From NCBI GenBank assembly GCA_903900705.1, contig CAIUOG010000179.1:36500-100499 (forward strand): a stretch of DNA of 64,000 bases, given 5' to 3'. The notes below the pieces were generated by a model. The model did not search any database. It saw only the letters and a list, made by a program, of their open reading frames with translations, and had not been told where the DNA came from. The position numbers were made by a program, and so were the translations under genes. Below are positions 62,738-64,000 of the stretch, in pieces. Origin of the DNA: an uncultured Acidobacteriia bacterium (GTDB lineage: Bacteria; Acidobacteriota; Terriglobia; Bryobacterales; Bryobacteraceae). Position 1 is the first letter of the stretch. Each line of letters starts with the position of its first letter.

Positions 62738-63778
62738 TCATTTCGGGGAAGACACCTGAACCATCGTCGAGATCACCGCTTCGGAAAGACCTGATTGCTT
62801 CAGCCGGATCAGATCCGCCGTAGCAAGTTGGAATGCCGTGCGCGAAATCTTGATCTTTGCGATAACGAAGTCGTCGCCGAACCCGGCGACTTTGAGCGAC
62901 AGGACGTCATCGTTGGTAAGTGTTCCATTTGGCGAGTCGGCACGAGCATCAGGCACCACGGGCGACTGGGTTGCCGGATGGGTATCCACCTTTTCGATCT
63001 GCCTGATGATCGAGGCCTCATGTTTTTTTTGGTTGCGGTCCAGGATGGTCAGTTTGTCTCCATGCTCGTGGACGAGAACGAGGCCATCGACTGCCAGATG
63101 GGCCAGCTTCGACCATCGGAAGAGTGCGGTCTCTGACACGAAGTAGACGAACTGCTCCGTTTCAATTGCGTAGTCGCCGGACACCGCGTAGATTGGCGTG
63201 GCTGTACTGGTGGTCTCAGAATGGGCTGTTCCTGTTGTTTCGCTGAGTCGCCCCATTTGATTTGTAGTGGCACTTACAGAGCCCGTAGTTCGCGATGTCT
63301 GGGCTATGCCGACCAGGTAAACGGCCCGCTTGGTGTCGATGACTCTGCCAAAGCTCCACGACGTCTCACGGCTTTTCTTGAGCCACTCCGCGATTGTGGG
63401 GTCCGCTCTGTCCGCTGTCAGATCGAGCGAAATGATCTTTGCGTGCAAGGGAGATGCCGGAGTCCTGTCAGGAAGATCTAAGTTCCAGTCCAGCCCCGTT
63501 CCGGACTTCCACTCACCAGTGTTCCAGAACTCAAAAACGCACTGCTTCCCAGCAGCATCGAGCAAACAGAATCTGGCGTTCTCGATGGACTGACCAAGGT
63601 CGTTCGCAGCATGAGCGACGAGACGCCTGGTTCCGCCGGGTGCAACTGCGATTTCGGCACGCATCGAGATCGGGCCCAGGCCTACGAACCAAAGCGAGAA
63701 CTCTTCGCAGCGAAGAAACGTTGCGGTCAACAGCATGATCGTGGCGAATCGTACCCCGCTCATTCGACGGCGTTTCAT
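62738..63778 (-). CDS. Secreted hypothetical protein with C-terminal helical repeat
   Basis: A signal-like N-terminus (FATIMLLTATFLRC), a beta-rich middle, and a C-terminal segment LTNDDVLSLKVAGFGDDFVIAKI, shown as LTNDDVLSLKVAG, with LATADLIRLKQSGLSEAVI. This last piece is a small module common in Acidobacteriota proteins; its role is unknown. Lower GC than neighbours. ATG 63778 or 63763 may be the start. Confidence 0.6.
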   Translation of the reverse strand: MKRRRMSGVRFATIMLLTATFLRCEEFSLWFVGLGPISMRAEIAVAPGGTRRLVAHAANDLGQSIENARFCLLDAAGKQCVFEFWNTGEWKSGTGLDWNLDLPDRTPASPLHAKIISLDLTADRADPTIAEWLKKSRETSWSFGRVIDTKRAVYLVGIAQTSRTTGSVSATTNQMGRLSETTGTAHSETTSTATPIYAVSGDYAIETEQFVYFVSETALFRWSKLAHLAVDGLVLVHEHGDKLTILDRNQKKHEASIIRQIEKVDTHPATQSPVVPDARADSPNGTLTNDDVLSLKVAGFGDDFVIAKIKISRTAFQLATADLIRLKQSGLSEAVISTMVQVSSPK

Positions 63779-64000
63779 CTTTAATCATCAATATTACTAG
63801 GAGCCTAGTCCACATTTTGCGCTGGTTCGTAGGTTTCGAGTCTCCTTTCCTGGTGGTGTCAGTGGACGGTTAATATTGAGCTCCTCTGACTCCGTCCCAA
63901 TCCACCAGGCTCTGTAGTTTAGAGATGGGTGAACGAAACCTGCATCTATGTGAAAATCTATCCAAATGACTCCGCCCGCTATACTCTACAAATTCGTTGG
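63779..64000. other. End of window, no gene seen
   Basis: This AT-richer stretch after the last gene's start holds no convincing gene. Its upstream side may carry that gene's promoter. Confidence 0.4.

Overview
The window is high-GC bacterial chromosome. The gene content suggests a member of the Acidobacteriota, probably Bryobacterales/Solibacter-like. The hints are Tat-exported Gfo/Idh/MocA and sugar-isomerase proteins, PEP-CTERM surface proteins, an LssY-C protein, a stand-alone winged-helix regulator paired with a membrane protein, and frequent GTG/TTG starts. This assignment is an inference, because no rRNA or marker comparison was possible. Most of the window is ordinary housekeeping sequence in short, often overlapping operons. 

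Layout: 0-8 kb holds the leuS 3' end, secreted oxidoreductase, phosphoesterase and peptidases, a cNMP-binding/DUF1003 plus TerB-like pair, and an M1 aminopeptidase. 8-11.3 kb is an operon of a PIN-TRAM membrane protein, ispD, ispF and a beta-lactamase-fold serine hydrolase. 11.3-14.6 kb has an M23 peptidase, a TIGR00027-type methyltransferase and a TonB-dependent receptor. 14.6-20.3 kb is the most unusual segment: four tightly packed genes encoding an FkbH-type glyceryl-loading enzyme fused to a carrier protein, a GT4 glycosyltransferase, a second GT4 fused to a thioesterase, and a phosphopantetheinyl transferase. A tRNA-Ser(GCT) follows, then an accessory stretch at 20.4-24.2 kb with a polysaccharide flippase, an orphan, a stand-alone Tll0287-type haem protein and a pRiA4b ORF-3 protein. 

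24.3-29.1 kb carries ndk-sucD-sucC, trpD, a degenerate receiver-like protein and an esterase. 29.1-33.3 kb is a cell-surface block: two PEP-CTERM proteins around a 750-residue secreted protein with two tandem thioester-domain-like repeats. Inverted repeats of the form GGTAC-CA-GTACC lie upstream of the two PEP-CTERM genes, and a degenerate copy lies upstream of the third gene. 33.4-43.4 kb has a SAM hydroxide adenosyltransferase, cysteine desulfurase-mnmA-acyltransferase, holB-tmk-uppS, a regulator/membrane pair and manA-aminotransferase-coaD. 43.6-55.2 kb includes a circularly permuted ATP-grasp protein with a DinB protein, the conserved phoH-ybeY-corC-era operon, a BON protein, an SMP-30 protein, a Nudix hydrolase, mutS2 and an ABC transporter. 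55.2-64 kb has an M20 dipeptidase, an AAA/DUF4143 ATPase gene bracketed by 36-bp palindromic repeats (a possible mobile cassette), an LssY-C protein, an ACT-DUF5612 protein, an alanine-type aminotransferase, tRNA-Glu(TTC) and a hypothetical protein. 

Best candidate for an undescribed system: the 14.6-20.3 kb cluster. It looks like a minimal carrier-protein pathway. The FkbH domain could load a glyceryl unit from 1,3-bisphosphoglycerate onto its own carrier, which the neighbouring PPTase would activate. The two glycosyltransferases and the fused thioesterase could then build or release a glycosylated glyceryl product. No adenylation, condensation or ketosynthase domain is visible in the window, so the assembly logic is not a standard NRPS/PKS line.
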